DNA of 18,580 nucleotides from CAZFNQ01 sp964652125 (lineage in GTDB: Bacteria > Patescibacteriota > Saccharimonadia > Saccharimonadales > JANWIN01): positions 1 to 18,580 of the forward strand of contig CAZZAE010000017.1 of the NCBI GenBank assembly GCA_964652125.1. Direction: 5' to 3'. Below are positions 7,315 through 14,391 of the stretch, piece after piece. The notes below the pieces were generated by a model. It saw nothing but the letters and a program-made list of their open reading frames with translations. It was not told the DNA's origin and did not search any database. How positions within the stretch are numbered: the first letter of the stretch is position 1; the number at the start of each line of letters is the position of its first letter. A program made the position numbers and the translations under genes.

Positions 7315-7521
7315 ATGGCTAATTCATCACAGTCAATTGATTACAAGAAGTTAAACAATGAGCTAGATAATATATTAAATGAACTCCAATCAGCAGATTT
7401 AGACATAGATGAATCTATTAAGCTTTATGAAAAAGGTATGAAATTAATTGATAAACTCCAAGCTTATTTAAAAGGAGCTGAAAATAAGGTTAACAAGGTG
7501 AAAAAAAGCTGGGATAAATAG
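7315..7521 (+). CDS. xseB: Exodeoxyribonuclease VII small subunit
   Basis: The small subunit that binds the coiled-coil arm of XseA. At 68 aa it has the family pattern of two helices: DYKKLNNELDNILNELQ (about 9-25), then the conserved turn DLDIDESIKLYEKGMKLI (29-46). It directly follows xseA, which confirms the pair. It has a basic C-terminus (KVNKVKKSWDK). Confidence 0.95.
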   Translation: MANSSQSIDYKKLNNELDNILNELQSADLDIDESIKLYEKGMKLIDKLQAYLKGAENKVNKVKKSWDK

Positions 7522-7572
7522 AAAAGCACGAGCTGTTTAGCCGGGTATATTAGTTATTCAAAAATTGAGCTG

Positions 7573-7601
7573 TTGCAACAAGCCATCATCTTAGGTAATA
7601 T
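7573..7601 (+). promoter_or_regulatory. Promoter of the membrane-anchored protein gene
   Basis: TTGCAA (7573-7578), 17-nt spacer, TAATAT (7596-7601). The ATG at 7609 follows after 7 nt, predicting a leaderless mRNA. The upstream in-frame TTG at 7573 is therefore the -35, not a start. Confidence 0.6.
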
Positions 7602-7608
7602 TACGCTT

Positions 7609-8271
7609 ATGATTAGGTTGAATCAAAAGGGTAGTAGCACTACCCTAGTATTAGCCCTTGTTTTTGTAATTCTTCTATTTTTAGGTGCTCTAAGCTTTGG
7701 ACTTTGGGCTTTTGGTAGTCGTCAAAATTATAAAAATAACACTGACGAAATAATTGCCGCCCAAGTAAAAATTGCTGAAGATAAAACTTCTACCGCCAAA
7801 GACAGCGAGTTTGCCCAAAAAGAAAAATCTCCTCTAAAAACCTATATAAGTCCTGAAATCTATGGGAGTATTTCTATTAAATTCCCCAAAACTTGGAGTG
7901 CCTATGTTTCTGAATCAGCAGATAGTGGCAATCCACTGGACGGATATTTCCAACCAAACTTTGTACCTGATATACAATCAAAAACTTCGTTTGCATTGAG
8001 GGTACAGGTAGTTTCAGATGCATATAGCGACGTGTTGAATCAATTAAGCGATCAAGTATCTAGTGGTACAGCTAGAGTATCGCCATTTAGAGCAACTAAA
8101 GTTCCTGGTACTTTGGGCTCAAAAGTTGTGGGTGCACTTGATAATGAGAAGCAAGGTACCATGGTATTATTCCCACTTCGCGACAAAACTCTAAAAATAT
8201 GGACTGAATCAGATCAGTATATTGGTGATTTCTATAAATATATACTTCCTAATCTAACGTTCTCACCTTAA
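7609..8271 (+). CDS. Single-span membrane-anchored protein of unknown function
   Basis: A 220-aa protein with a short basic N-terminus (MIRLNQKG), one membrane segment (about 11-35, TLVLALVFVILLFLGALSFGLWAF), a charged linker (about 40-78) and a C-terminal extracytoplasmic domain. In that domain YGSISIKFPKTWSAYV (85-100) recalls the start of PsbP/DUF1795-like beta domains, a weak resemblance. The KGSS before the hydrophobic segment is faintly like a prepilin site, but the expected Glu at position 5 is absent, so I do not call it a pilin. No Cys lipobox. Start chosen at ATG 7609 from promoter position. Confidence 0.75.
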   Translation: MIRLNQKGSSTTLVLALVFVILLFLGALSFGLWAFGSRQNYKNNTDEIIAAQVKIAEDKTSTAKDSEFAQKEKSPLKTYISPEIYGSISIKFPKTWSAYVSESADSGNPLDGYFQPNFVPDIQSKTSFALRVQVVSDAYSDVLNQLSDQVSSGTARVSPFRATKVPGTLGSKVVGALDNEKQGTMVLFPLRDKTLKIWTESDQYIGDFYKYILPNLTFSP

Positions 8272-8316
8272 AAATTTTCAACGTTATACGCTAATGGTTA
8301 GGGGCAAGCTTGAGTG

Positions 8317-8322
8317 TATACT
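8317..8322 (+). promoter_or_regulatory. Candidate -10 of the kinase-like/receiver-like/recO operon
   Basis: TATACT, 24 nt before the GTG start, leaving a leader with an SD-like GAGGG (8335-8339) 7 nt before GTG 8347. No convincing -35 is seen. Confidence 0.4.
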
Positions 8323-8346
8323 TAGTTTAGGAATGAGGGCTATATT

Positions 8347-9081
8347 GTGAGTGATATGCTTGATATAAGTGAAGTGGACTCTATCAAAAACGGCGAGAGA
8401 TTACTAAATGCTTTGGCCGAACAAATGAAACTACCACTTCTACAGATAGCCAGACGGGCAGAGTTAGCACGAGATGAGATTGATACGGCTCAGGCCCTGG
8501 AAACCATTGAACTGGCAGCTGATAATGCATTAAAACTTCTAGACTATTACTTACTAAGTACAAAGTTAGCTCAAGCTCAACCTTATTTGCAACTTGAACC
8601 AGTATCTATCTCGTCTGTTTTAAATGACACTGCCCATGAATTATCACGCTTAGCAAAACAACACAATTGCGAACTTGAACTTCATTTAGCAGGTAAGTAT
8701 GAACCGGTAATGGCTCATAAAGCAGGTTTAGAAGCAGCTCTGACTAGTCTTGGTTACGTTTTTATAGAAAGCCAAAGCGGTCAAACAACTGGGCAACGTT
8801 CACTTATTAAGCTCGCCGCTCACCGCAGCCGAAGTGGAATAGTAGCAGGTATGTTTGCCAATCTGGATGGACTAGGTGCTAGCATGTATAAACGGGCTCA
8901 ACAACTTTATGGTCATGCCCGCCAACCGCTGGTTCAATTAACATCCTCCACGGGTGCTGGGGTGTTTGTGGCAGAATCACTATTGTCTAGCATGTCGGTA
9001 CATATGCATGTTGCACGTCATCAAAAATTAACTGGGCTGGCAGCCACCTTTGCCCCCAGCCGGCAAACTACATTAGTCTGA
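8347..9081 (+). CDS. Degenerate sensor histidine kinase-like protein (no H-box His)
   Basis: A 244-aa protein laid out like a sensor kinase core but without its catalytic residues. The helical region AEQMKLPLLQI (24-34) aligns with the HisKA H-box S-H-E-L-R-T-P-L: Pro30-Leu31 match, but the histidine is Glu25. The second dimerisation helix is about 50-75. Residues about 85-238 follow the HATPase order, but the N-box (LEAALTSLGYVFIES, 128-142) lacks its Asn, and the only G-box remnant is TGAGVFVAESLL (202-213). There is no membrane segment or sensor domain. It is translated from GTG with SD GAGGG. It lies 12 nt before a receiver whose Asp is also Glu, and then recO. I infer a non-phosphorylating scaffold or regulator. 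A highly divergent active kinase is less likely. Confidence 0.7.
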   Translation: MSDMLDISEVDSIKNGERLLNALAEQMKLPLLQIARRAELARDEIDTAQALETIELAADNALKLLDYYLLSTKLAQAQPYLQLEPVSISSVLNDTAHELSRLAKQHNCELELHLAGKYEPVMAHKAGLEAALTSLGYVFIESQSGQTTGQRSLIKLAAHRSRSGIVAGMFANLDGLGASMYKRAQQLYGHARQPLVQLTSSTGAGVFVAESLLSSMSVHMHVARHQKLTGLAATFAPSRQTTLV

Positions 9082-9082
9082 T

Positions 9083-9088
9083 TAAGGA
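9083..9088 (+). promoter_or_regulatory. Shine-Dalgarno of the receiver-like gene
   Basis: An AAGGA core 5 nt before the ATG at 9094, in the 12-nt gap after the kinase-like gene. It supports this start and operon translation. Confidence 0.6.
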
Positions 9089-9093
9089 ATTAT

Positions 9094-9477
9094 ATGGCTA
9101 AGATTATTCTTATTGAACCAGAGGCAGTCTTGGCCCAAACACTTGCCCAATCATTAAAACGCCGGGGACATAAAGTTATGATTTGTACTAATGCCCAAGA
9201 CGCCATACATGGCGTAGACAGCTACAAACCAGACGTTGTTATTCTGGAACTTCAGTTGCCGATTCATAATGGAATTGAATTTTTATATGAGCTACGCTCT
9301 TACCAAGACTGGCAGGAAGTTCCAGTTATTATCCACAGCCAAGTACCCCCTTCGCTCAAGGCGATTAGTCCAATGTTATGGGACAAACTTCAGATAAAGG
9401 CCTATCACTACAAACCAATGACAAAGTTGGAAACGCTCAATAATTCTATCGACAATATATTAACCCCATCAAAATGA
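9094..9477 (+). CDS. Pseudo-receiver domain protein (Asp-to-Glu at phospho-site)
   Basis: A 127-aa CheY-fold receiver without an output domain. The core pattern is clear: KIILIEPE (3-10), PDVVILELQLPIHNGIEFL (46-64), PVIIHS (77-82) and AYHYKPM (103-109). The phospho-acceptor is Glu52 (VILELQLP in place of VxLDxxMP). The second acidic pocket residue is Pro9, giving E-P for the usual D/E-D. The Thr position is Ser82, and Lys107 is kept. A Glu in this position cannot take a phosphoryl group and may mimic the phosphorylated state. Its stop overlaps the recO start as ATGA, so the two are translationally coupled. The intact receiver at 1678-2091 gives a useful contrast. Confidence 0.85.
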   Translation: MAKIILIEPEAVLAQTLAQSLKRRGHKVMICTNAQDAIHGVDSYKPDVVILELQLPIHNGIEFLYELRSYQDWQEVPVIIHSQVPPSLKAISPMLWDKLQIKAYHYKPMTKLETLNNSIDNILTPSK

Positions 9478-10166
9478 ACCAAGTTGTTACTACTGGGATA
9501 GTATTGGGCCGGACAGATTTTGGCGAGGCCGATCGAATCTTGACCATTTTGACACCGGATCGTGGGCGAATTAGAGTAATTGCTAGGGGTGTGCGCAAAA
9601 TTAAAAGCAAGCTAGCAGGCGGTATTGAGCTATTCAGTATTAGCCAAATTACATTTATACATGGACGTAGCGAAATATATACATTGGTATCTAGTCGCTT
9701 GCAAAAATACTTCAGTCATATTACTACTGATATAAACCGTACTATGTATGGATATGAGGTTTTAAAAATTATAAACAAAACTGTAGAAGATAACGCCGGA
9801 GAAGAATATTTTAGACTTCTTAGTTACACACTGGAGGCTTTGGATGAACATAATTTGTCACAATCATCTATTGAGCTTTGGTTGTATGCCCAGTTATTGA
9901 TTCTTGCCGGACATACGCCAAACCTGAAATCCGATAAGTTTGGAAACAAACTAAGTCAGGACGATAGTTATGACTTTGATATAGACAACATGGCATTTAT
10001 TGCCAGGCCCGGCGGGCTATATGGTGCAAATCATATTAAACTAATACGTTTGGCCTTTGGGCTAGAAACGCCACTTAAGCTCAATCAAGTTCAAAGACTA
10101 GATAAAGTTTTGCCTGCTAGTCTAGGATTAGTTAAAACTATGCGTCAGCAGTTTATTCGTAATTAA
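9474..10166 (+). CDS. recO: DNA repair protein RecO
   Basis: Mediator of RecF-pathway recombination that helps load RecA onto SSB-coated gaps. The 230-aa protein has the N-terminal OB-fold with TGIVLGRTDFGEADRIL (7-23), TPDRGRIRVIARGVRK (27-42) and the KSKLAGGIELFS (45-55) signature, then the helical domain. The region holding the zinc-binding Cys cluster in many RecO proteins (about 146-185, GHTPNLKSDKFG and ARPGGLYG) has no cysteine, and the whole protein has none, so it is a zinc-free form like that of E. coli. It overlaps the receiver-like gene by 4 nt, placing the pseudo two-component pair and recO in one operon. Confidence 0.93.
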   Translation: MNQVVTTGIVLGRTDFGEADRILTILTPDRGRIRVIARGVRKIKSKLAGGIELFSISQITFIHGRSEIYTLVSSRLQKYFSHITTDINRTMYGYEVLKIINKTVEDNAGEEYFRLLSYTLEALDEHNLSQSSIELWLYAQLLILAGHTPNLKSDKFGNKLSQDDSYDFDIDNMAFIARPGGLYGANHIKLIRLAFGLETPLKLNQVQRLDKVLPASLGLVKTMRQQFIRN

Positions 10167-10174
10167 AAACTCAT

Positions 10175-10180
10175 TATAAT
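10175..10180 (+). promoter_or_regulatory. -10 of the 131-aa orphan gene
   Basis: A consensus TATAAT 10 nt before the ATG at 10191, giving a leader of about 3-4 nt. No clear -35 and no SD. Confidence 0.55.
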
Positions 10181-10190
10181 AGCAACTACT

Positions 10191-10586
10191 ATGCCGTTAG
10201 TTGGAGAGAGAGAAATTGCATTCGTCGATCAAGAGATTGGTTCAACTTTGGATTGGTCAGCTGTAAATTTAGTATTTAGTGATTTAGCTCAGGAAGGCCT
10301 AAAACCTAGGATAGATCTTGAAGATCAATTCGGTACAATTAGAACACCGCTGAGCCCTTACGACTTAAGCGAAATATACCATCATCTAGTTACGCACGGT
10401 GAAGCAATATCCAAAAGATATTCTATGGAGGATATTCGAGAACGTGTAAAAACATTTACAGGTCAACGCGAGAGTGTCTTATTCGTAATGTCAGCTATAA
10501 ATTGGTTCAAGGAACGGGTTAGAGACAATAGACTTGTTGTAGTTCAAGAAATACCTGCTGACGAAATTGAAATCTCTCCGCATTAA
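10191..10586 (+). CDS. Uncharacterised 131-aa protein
   Basis: Not recognised. Soluble and acidic overall, with a mixed alpha/beta look. The N-terminal IAFVDQEIGSTLDWSAVNLVFSDLA segment (9-33) and the central YDLSEIYHHLVTHGEAISKRY (57-77) are probably helical. The C-terminus (VRDNRLVVVQEIPADEIEI) looks like a final strand. No signal peptide, membrane span or Cys. Its own TATAAT supports an independent transcript between recO and glyQS. The 79 nt before glyQS hold that gene's promoter. Confidence 0.75.
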   Translation: MPLVGEREIAFVDQEIGSTLDWSAVNLVFSDLAQEGLKPRIDLEDQFGTIRTPLSPYDLSEIYHHLVTHGEAISKRYSMEDIRERVKTFTGQRESVLFVMSAINWFKERVRDNRLVVVQEIPADEIEISPH

Positions 10587-10648
10587 CGCAAAAATCTCGT
10601 ACGTGATGAAATCTAGACCCAAACCTGGTTGAAGACTATTAAATCAGA

Positions 10649-10654
10649 TATAAT
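10649..10654 (+). promoter_or_regulatory. -10 of glyQS
   Basis: A consensus TATAAT 11 nt before the ATG at 10666. The leader would be only about 5 nt, so there is no room for a T-box. A TTGAAG at 10629-10634 is too close (14-nt spacer) to be a good -35. Confidence 0.55.
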
Positions 10655-10665
10655 CAATCTTAAGT

Positions 10666-11967
10666 ATGAGTAAAGCGTCCCTTGAAGATATTGTTAGCCT
10701 CGCCAAGCGGCGGGGATTTATTTATCAAGGCTCAGAAATTTACGGTGGTCTAGCAGGTACTTGGGATTATGGTCCTCTGGGCGTTGCACTTAAACGTAAT
10801 ATCCAAAATATTTGGTGGCAAAAGTTTGTGCAACATCGTAATGATATGTATGGTTTAGATGCTGCAATTCTTATGAATGCTAAAGTCTGGCAAGCCAGTG
10901 GTCATGCCACTGGTTTTAATGACCCTATGTTGGAATGCAGTAATTGTCATAGTCGGTTGCGAGCAGATCATGTAATAGGTAAAAAATGCCCAGTTTGTGG
11001 CAAAACTAATACATTCGGTAAACCTCGACAGTTCAATATGATGTTCAAAACCAATATTGGACCAATTGAGGATGAAGGATCAATTAGCTATTTACGACCA
11101 GAAACAGCCCAGGGTATATTTGCGAATTTCAAAAACATAGTCGATACTCTTTCGCCCGACTTGCCATTTGGAATTGCCCAAATTGGTAAGGCCTTTCGAA
11201 ATGAAATATCTCCTCGAGATTTCTTGTTTCGCGCCCGAGAATTTGAACAAATGGAAATTGAATACTTTGTTGAAAAAGGTAACTGGGAACAAGAATTTGA
11301 TAAATGGATCAAAGATATTTACGAATTTCTTGAAGACGTAGGTATTAATAAAGCTGCTGTACATGAGTTAGAAGTACCAGAAGATAATAGGGCGCATTAT
11401 TCAAAGCGCACCATAGATTTTGAGTTTGATTATCCATTTGGAAAAAGTGAACTACTTGGTCTTGCTTATAGAGGTGATTTTGATTTGAAAAATCACCAAA
11501 ATGCATCAGGAAAGAACATGGAATATCGCCCTAAAGATGGTTCAAAAGCGTTTATACCTAATGTAATTGAGCCGAGTTTTGGTGTAGACAGGCTAATTTT
11601 AGCCATATTTGTTACGGCTTACACGCAAGATAAACAAAATGATGAAGTCCGCTCGTTTTTAAAACTTCCAATTAATATAGCACCCGTCAAAGTGGCAGTC
11701 TTTCCTCTACTCAAGAATAAACCTGAATTGGTTAAAAAATCTAAGCAAGTCTTCCAGTTACTTAATGACGAATTTGGTTCAGTAGAGTTTGATGATAATG
11801 GCAATATTGGTAAACGTTATCGACGCCAGGATGAAATCGGTACACCTTATTGTGTAACAATCGATTTCGACAGCCTTGAAAATGACACCGTAACATTACG
11901 CGACCGAGATACCACAAAGCAAGAGCGTGTGAAGATTAAAGATTTATTAAATAAACTTACAATTTAA
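10666..11967 (+). CDS. glyQS: Glycine--tRNA ligase (class II, single-chain type)
   Basis: Charges tRNA-Gly with glycine; cytosolic. The 433-aa dimeric type (bacterial/eukaryotic-like single chain, not alpha2beta2) is recognised from SLAKRRGFIYQGSEIYGGLAG (11-31) and WDYGPLG (33-39). Zinc-type Cys pairs are C91-x2-C94 and C108-x2-C111. Motif 2 is GKAFRNEISPRDFLFRAREFEQ (174-195) and motif 3 is EPSFGVDRL (302-310). The C-terminal anticodon-binding domain (about 340-433) includes KRYRRQDEIGTPYCVTID. The length is normal and key residues are present. It starts a segment with the membrane protein gene 21 nt downstream, which has its own -10. Confidence 0.97.
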   Translation: MSKASLEDIVSLAKRRGFIYQGSEIYGGLAGTWDYGPLGVALKRNIQNIWWQKFVQHRNDMYGLDAAILMNAKVWQASGHATGFNDPMLECSNCHSRLRADHVIGKKCPVCGKTNTFGKPRQFNMMFKTNIGPIEDEGSISYLRPETAQGIFANFKNIVDTLSPDLPFGIAQIGKAFRNEISPRDFLFRAREFEQMEIEYFVEKGNWEQEFDKWIKDIYEFLEDVGINKAAVHELEVPEDNRAHYSKRTIDFEFDYPFGKSELLGLAYRGDFDLKNHQNASGKNMEYRPKDGSKAFIPNVIEPSFGVDRLILAIFVTAYTQDKQNDEVRSFLKLPINIAPVKVAVFPLLKNKPELVKKSKQVFQLLNDEFGSVEFDDNGNIGKRYRRQDEIGTPYCVTIDFDSLENDTVTLRDRDTTKQERVKIKDLLNKLTI

Positions 11968-11975
11968 ATCAAGAG

Positions 11976-11981
11976 TATAAT
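11976..11981 (+). promoter_or_regulatory. -10 of the 132-aa membrane protein gene
   Basis: A consensus TATAAT 7 nt before the ATG at 11989; a leaderless transcript is predicted. No strong -35. Confidence 0.55.
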
Positions 11982-11988
11982 TTAATCG

Positions 11989-12387
11989 ATGAAGAACTCA
12001 ATAATTATCGGAATAATAGTGATTGTTGCCGCAGGGATAGCAGCACTTTATATTCGACGTCGAAATATGACATTTGAAGGTATAGTTACCGATAAAGACA
12101 TAAAAGAGATAGTAAACGAAAATACTAATCTCGCTCAGCGGTCGACAATAAGTTTTGGAAATACAGGTAATAGTGTCACTCATCAGTACAATATTAAAGT
12201 TCAAACTACTTCAGGGAAGATCATTAATTGGCAAATATCAGAAGGGAAGTATCAAATTCTTAATATAGGTGACCATGTCAGCAAACGTTCCGGGACAACC
12301 GATATTGATATTACTCCCAGGACACAAGTTCCACCACCACCTCAATCGACGATCAATCAACCACCAACTAGTACCATATCTAACTAG
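11989..12387 (+). CDS. Small membrane-anchored protein with Pro-rich tail
   Basis: A 132-aa protein with an N-terminal membrane anchor (about 4-21, SIIIGIIVIVAAGIAALY) followed by basic IRRRN, so the topology could be either way by the positive-inside rule. The middle (27-100) looks like a small beta domain: FEGIVTDKD, YNIKVQTTSGKIINWQIS and IGDHVSK, a pattern seen in OB- or SH3-like domains of unknown function. The tail (110-132) is Pro/Ser/Thr-rich with PPPP. Function unknown. It may be transcribed together with the small gene 30 nt downstream. Confidence 0.75.
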   Translation: MKNSIIIGIIVIVAAGIAALYIRRRNMTFEGIVTDKDIKEIVNENTNLAQRSTISFGNTGNSVTHQYNIKVQTTSGKIINWQISEGKYQILNIGDHVSKRSGTTDIDITPRTQVPPPPQSTINQPPTSTISN

Positions 12388-12404
12388 CTATAACTTATTT
12401 AATT

Positions 12405-12411
12405 GAAGGGA
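12405..12411 (+). promoter_or_regulatory. Shine-Dalgarno deciding the start of the small basic gene
   Basis: GAAGGGA, 6 nt before ATG 12418. It overlaps the in-frame TTG at 12403, so that TTG is not the start. Confidence 0.6.
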
Positions 12412-12417
12412 AAAGTC

Positions 12418-12597
12418 ATGACGGAGGAAACAGAATTAGAACAAATTCTTGCAAAGGCACAGGCAATAGTTAAAAAGGCAAATATAACCGATAAAGAAAT
12501 GAAAGTTGAAGCTTTTAGATATGCATTAAATTTTTTATGGGCAAAAAAGTACGGCAGTGCCAGTAAAAAACGTTCTAATAAATCTAAGTCTTAGATT
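12418..12597 (+). CDS. Small basic protein of unknown function
   Basis: A short protein of about 58 aa. The N-terminal two-thirds are predicted helical (TELEQILAKAQAIVKKANITDKEMKVEAFRYALNFLWAKK, roughly residues 5-44). It ends in a Lys/Ser-rich tail (SASKKRSNKSKS). No motif recognised; the basic tail could bind nucleic acid. It has a proper SD and TAG stop. It lies between a membrane protein gene and the VOC gene, with 115 nt of AT-rich DNA after it that carries the VOC promoter and SD. Confidence 0.7.
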
Positions 12598-12642
12598 AAC
12601 TTTATATAAATAAACCCGATGCCATGATTATGCTATTAGGCG

Positions 12643-12648
12643 TATACT
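12643..12648 (+). promoter_or_regulatory. Candidate -10 of the VOC-NYN transcript
   Basis: TATACT in the AT-rich gap between 12597 and 12712. It would give a leader of about 55 nt ending in a strong SD. A second candidate, TATCAT at 12681, cannot be excluded. Confidence 0.4.
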
Positions 12649-12697
12649 AAATATAGAAAATAAATATTTTTATAAAGTTTTATCATTAATTTAAAAA

Positions 12698-12704
12698 GAA
12701 GGAG
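12698..12704 (+). promoter_or_regulatory. Strong Shine-Dalgarno of the VOC gene
   Basis: GAAGGAG with a 7-nt spacer to ATG 12712. Confidence 0.75.
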
Positions 12705-12711
12705 TTTTATT

Positions 12712-13092
12712 ATGTTAGGAGATGCAGATATAGCTGCCACAATACCGGCAAGCGACTTAGCAAGAGCAAAGAAATTTTATGGTGAAGTAATAGGTCTTAA
12801 AGAAGATCACGATGACGGAAAAGGTGGAGTAGTATTTGTTAGTGGCAGTAGCAAAGTTTTAGTATATGAAACTCAATTTGCTGGTACCAATAAGGCCACG
12901 ACGGCAGCATGGCAGGTTGATGATGTGGCGGACGTTGCTGCAAAATTGAAATCCAAAGGAATTACACTAGAACATTATGATCTTCCAGGTGTAACTCACG
13001 ATGGTGATGTCCATATTATGGGAGATCTAAAAGCCATTTGGTTTAAAGATACAGAGGGTAATATATTGTCAGTAGCAAACGGTTTGGGCTAA
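12712..13092 (+). CDS. VOC (glyoxalase/bleomycin-resistance fold) family protein
   Basis: A 126-aa protein of the vicinal oxygen chelate superfamily; enzymes of this fold act on many small molecules, and the substrate here is unknown. Two beta-alpha-beta-beta-beta modules are visible. The first starts ADIAATIPASDLARAKKFYGEVIGL (5-29). The second runs AAWQVDDVADVAAKLKSKGI (66-85) to AIWFKDTEGNILSVANGL (108-125). The usual first metal-ligand His in the opening strand is replaced (AATIP), and the late Glu of the EGN-x-x-E pattern is Ser, so metal binding is doubtful. It may bind a ligand rather than catalyse. The strong SD suggests good expression. The NYN gene follows after 10 nt. Confidence 0.88.
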   Translation: MLGDADIAATIPASDLARAKKFYGEVIGLKEDHDDGKGGVVFVSGSSKVLVYETQFAGTNKATTAAWQVDDVADVAAKLKSKGITLEHYDLPGVTHDGDVHIMGDLKAIWFKDTEGNILSVANGLG

Positions 13093-13102
13093 ATTACATA
13101 CT

Positions 13103-13693
13103 ATGTTCAATTCTAAGCCCAATGATAATGGGCACCCAAATGTCTATGCTTTTATTGACAGCCAAAACCTAAATCTTGGTACTCAAAAGATGGGTTGGAA
13201 AATGGACTGGCGCAAATTCCGTCAATTCTTGCGCAGTAAATATAATGTCACTAAAGCCTATATGTTTATTGGCTATATGCCAGAATTTGAAGATTTGTAT
13301 CAGCAACTGCATGATAGTGGCTATTTAGTAGTATTAAAACCTACATCAGACTTGTCTAAGCCGGTAGCGGAAGCATCTGATCCCAGTAAAACAGACAAAC
13401 CTGAAGATAAGAAGCCTATAAAGGGCAACATTGATGCAGATTTAGTATTATGGACAATGAAAGAACTAAAAAACTACGACAAAGCCATAATTGTATCAGG
13501 GGACGGTGATTTTCATAGTTTAGCTGAATATCTGAAAGAACAGGGAAAATTACAAAATATCATGACTCCAAATTGGCAATACTCTCAGTTACTAAAGGAG
13601 TTTGATGACTACATTGTACGTCTTGATAAACTGCGAAATGATTTAGCTTATAGAACTCGTTCGAAGCCAAATAAGGCTGAACAAGCTGCATAA
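13103..13693 (+). CDS. NYN-domain (PIN-like, LabA/DUF88) putative ribonuclease
   Basis: A 196-aa NYN-domain protein, a PIN-related fold with metal-dependent RNase activity in characterised members. Acidic residues are in place: Asp19 in FIDSQNLN, Asp111 and Asp113 in KGNIDADLVLW, and Asp134/Asp136 in VSGDGDFHSL. The family-typical GYLVVLKP strand (73-80) is followed by a charged, Lys/Asp/Pro-rich insertion (about 83-106) before the KGNID motif, probably a disordered loop. The C-terminus is a basic tail (residues about 178-196). There is no SD; it starts 10 nt after the VOC stop and is probably co-transcribed. It converges with hpt, with stops 7 nt apart and no terminator between them. Confidence 0.9.
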   Translation: MFNSKPNDNGHPNVYAFIDSQNLNLGTQKMGWKMDWRKFRQFLRSKYNVTKAYMFIGYMPEFEDLYQQLHDSGYLVVLKPTSDLSKPVAEASDPSKTDKPEDKKPIKGNIDADLVLWTMKELKNYDKAIIVSGDGDFHSLAEYLKEQGKLQNIMTPNWQYSQLLKEFDDYIVRLDKLRNDLAYRTRSKPNKAEQAA

Positions 13694-13700
13694 AAAATTA

Positions 13701-14294
13701 TTAGGTTACTGCAGGAACGTAAAATTTTGAATTAGGTTCTGATTCTACAGCAATAGTAAGATGTTTAAGATGTCTATAACGTCCTTCCCAATCGAGACCA
13801 TATCCAACAACAAATTTATTAGCAATTTTCATCCCCGTTAATATACCATCAGCTACTGTTAATTCAGTACCAGGCAATCTACATTCCGGCTTATCAAACA
13901 TAGATACAATATGAAGGGAGGCTGGTCGACTTTTTGCTACTTTATTTGCAACATTGTATAGCGTTTTGCCCCTATCTCGAATATCTTCAACTAATAAAAC
14001 ATGTCTATTTTTAAGAGGTCCATCAGGTTCATATCGAACAGAGAATTTATCGCTTGGTTTTGTGCCACTATAATTCTTTGGCCTAACAGTATCGACGACA
14101 ATGTTCGGGTGTTTCATGGCTCTGACTAGATCTGAAGCGAACACCATTGCACCTTGCATAAAGACTAAAGCAACAACCTCATCAGCGTGACCATAAACCC
14201 CGTCTAAAATTTTGGCAGACCTCTCCACAGTACTTGCAATTTCGAGGGCAGGTATATGATTCTCATCACCGCTTAATCTTAGTTGTTCTTGCAT
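13701..14294 (-). CDS. hpt: Hypoxanthine/guanine phosphoribosyltransferase-like protein
   Basis: A type I phosphoribosyltransferase of the purine salvage kind, making IMP or GMP from the base and PRPP; cytosolic. The 197-aa length fits. The PRPP loop reads LLVEDIRDRGKTL (100-112), with Glu103/Asp104 and the DRGKT turn. FVFMQGAMVFASDL-like (44-55) matches the family's first loop, and FVVGYGLDWEGRYRHL (161-176) is the C-terminal base-binding motif of Hpt. I chose the ATG at 14294 because TACACT lies 6 nt upstream and the 30 in-frame residues before it have no family match. The symbol is by similarity; substrate preference is not settled. Confidence 0.88.
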   Translation of the reverse strand: MQEQLRLSGDENHIPALEIASTVERSAKILDGVYGHADEVVALVFMQGAMVFASDLVRAMKHPNIVVDTVRPKNYSGTKPSDKFSVRYEPDGPLKNRHVLLVEDIRDRGKTLYNVANKVAKSRPASLHIVSMFDKPECRLPGTELTVADGILTGMKIANKFVVGYGLDWEGRYRHLKHLTIAVESEPNSKFYVPAVT

Positions 14295-14300
14295 GTAAAG

Positions 14301-14306
14301 AGTGTA
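14301..14306 (-). promoter_or_regulatory. -10 of the phosphoribosyltransferase gene
   Basis: Minus-strand TACACT, exactly 6 nt before the ATG at 14294; a leaderless transcript is predicted. The region is divergent with the aldo/keto reductase -10 at 14380. Confidence 0.55.
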
Positions 14307-14379
14307 GCTTATTATGGCAAAGTAAGCACAAAAGCATTTGGTAAATATTAGTTGAGCAGACAGTTTTGCTCTAGCAGCG

Positions 14380-14385
14380 TACAAT
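14380..14385 (+). promoter_or_regulatory. -10 of the aldo/keto reductase gene
   Basis: TACAAT, 6 nt before ATG 14392; no SD, leaderless transcript predicted. No good -35. Confidence 0.55.
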
Positions 14386-14391
14386 TAGAAT

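Noticed and set aside
7530..7575. Short direct repeat GAGCTGTT after xseB
   Set aside because: Only two 8-nt copies without flanking symmetry; explained by chance in AT-rich DNA.
7609..7720. Type IV prepilin signal in the membrane-anchored protein
   Set aside because: KGSS precedes the hydrophobic segment, but the Glu at position 5 and the Phe/Thr start are missing.
6187..9477. Recoded TGA (glycine) as in Gracilibacteria
   Set aside because: TGA ends three genes at positions where the next gene starts or overlaps, so it acts as a normal stop.
10587..10665. T-box riboswitch upstream of glyQS
   Set aside because: The TATAAT at 10649 leaves a leader of only about 5 nt, and no T-box sequence or specifier stem is seen.
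11088..11364. Two overlapping minus-strand frames opposite glyQS
   Set aside because: Fully inside the conserved catalytic part of glyQS; no independent signals.
14295..14384. A 30-residue N-terminal extension of the phosphoribosyltransferase
   Set aside because: It would contain the TACACT -10 and has no family counterpart; the ATG at 14294 fits better.
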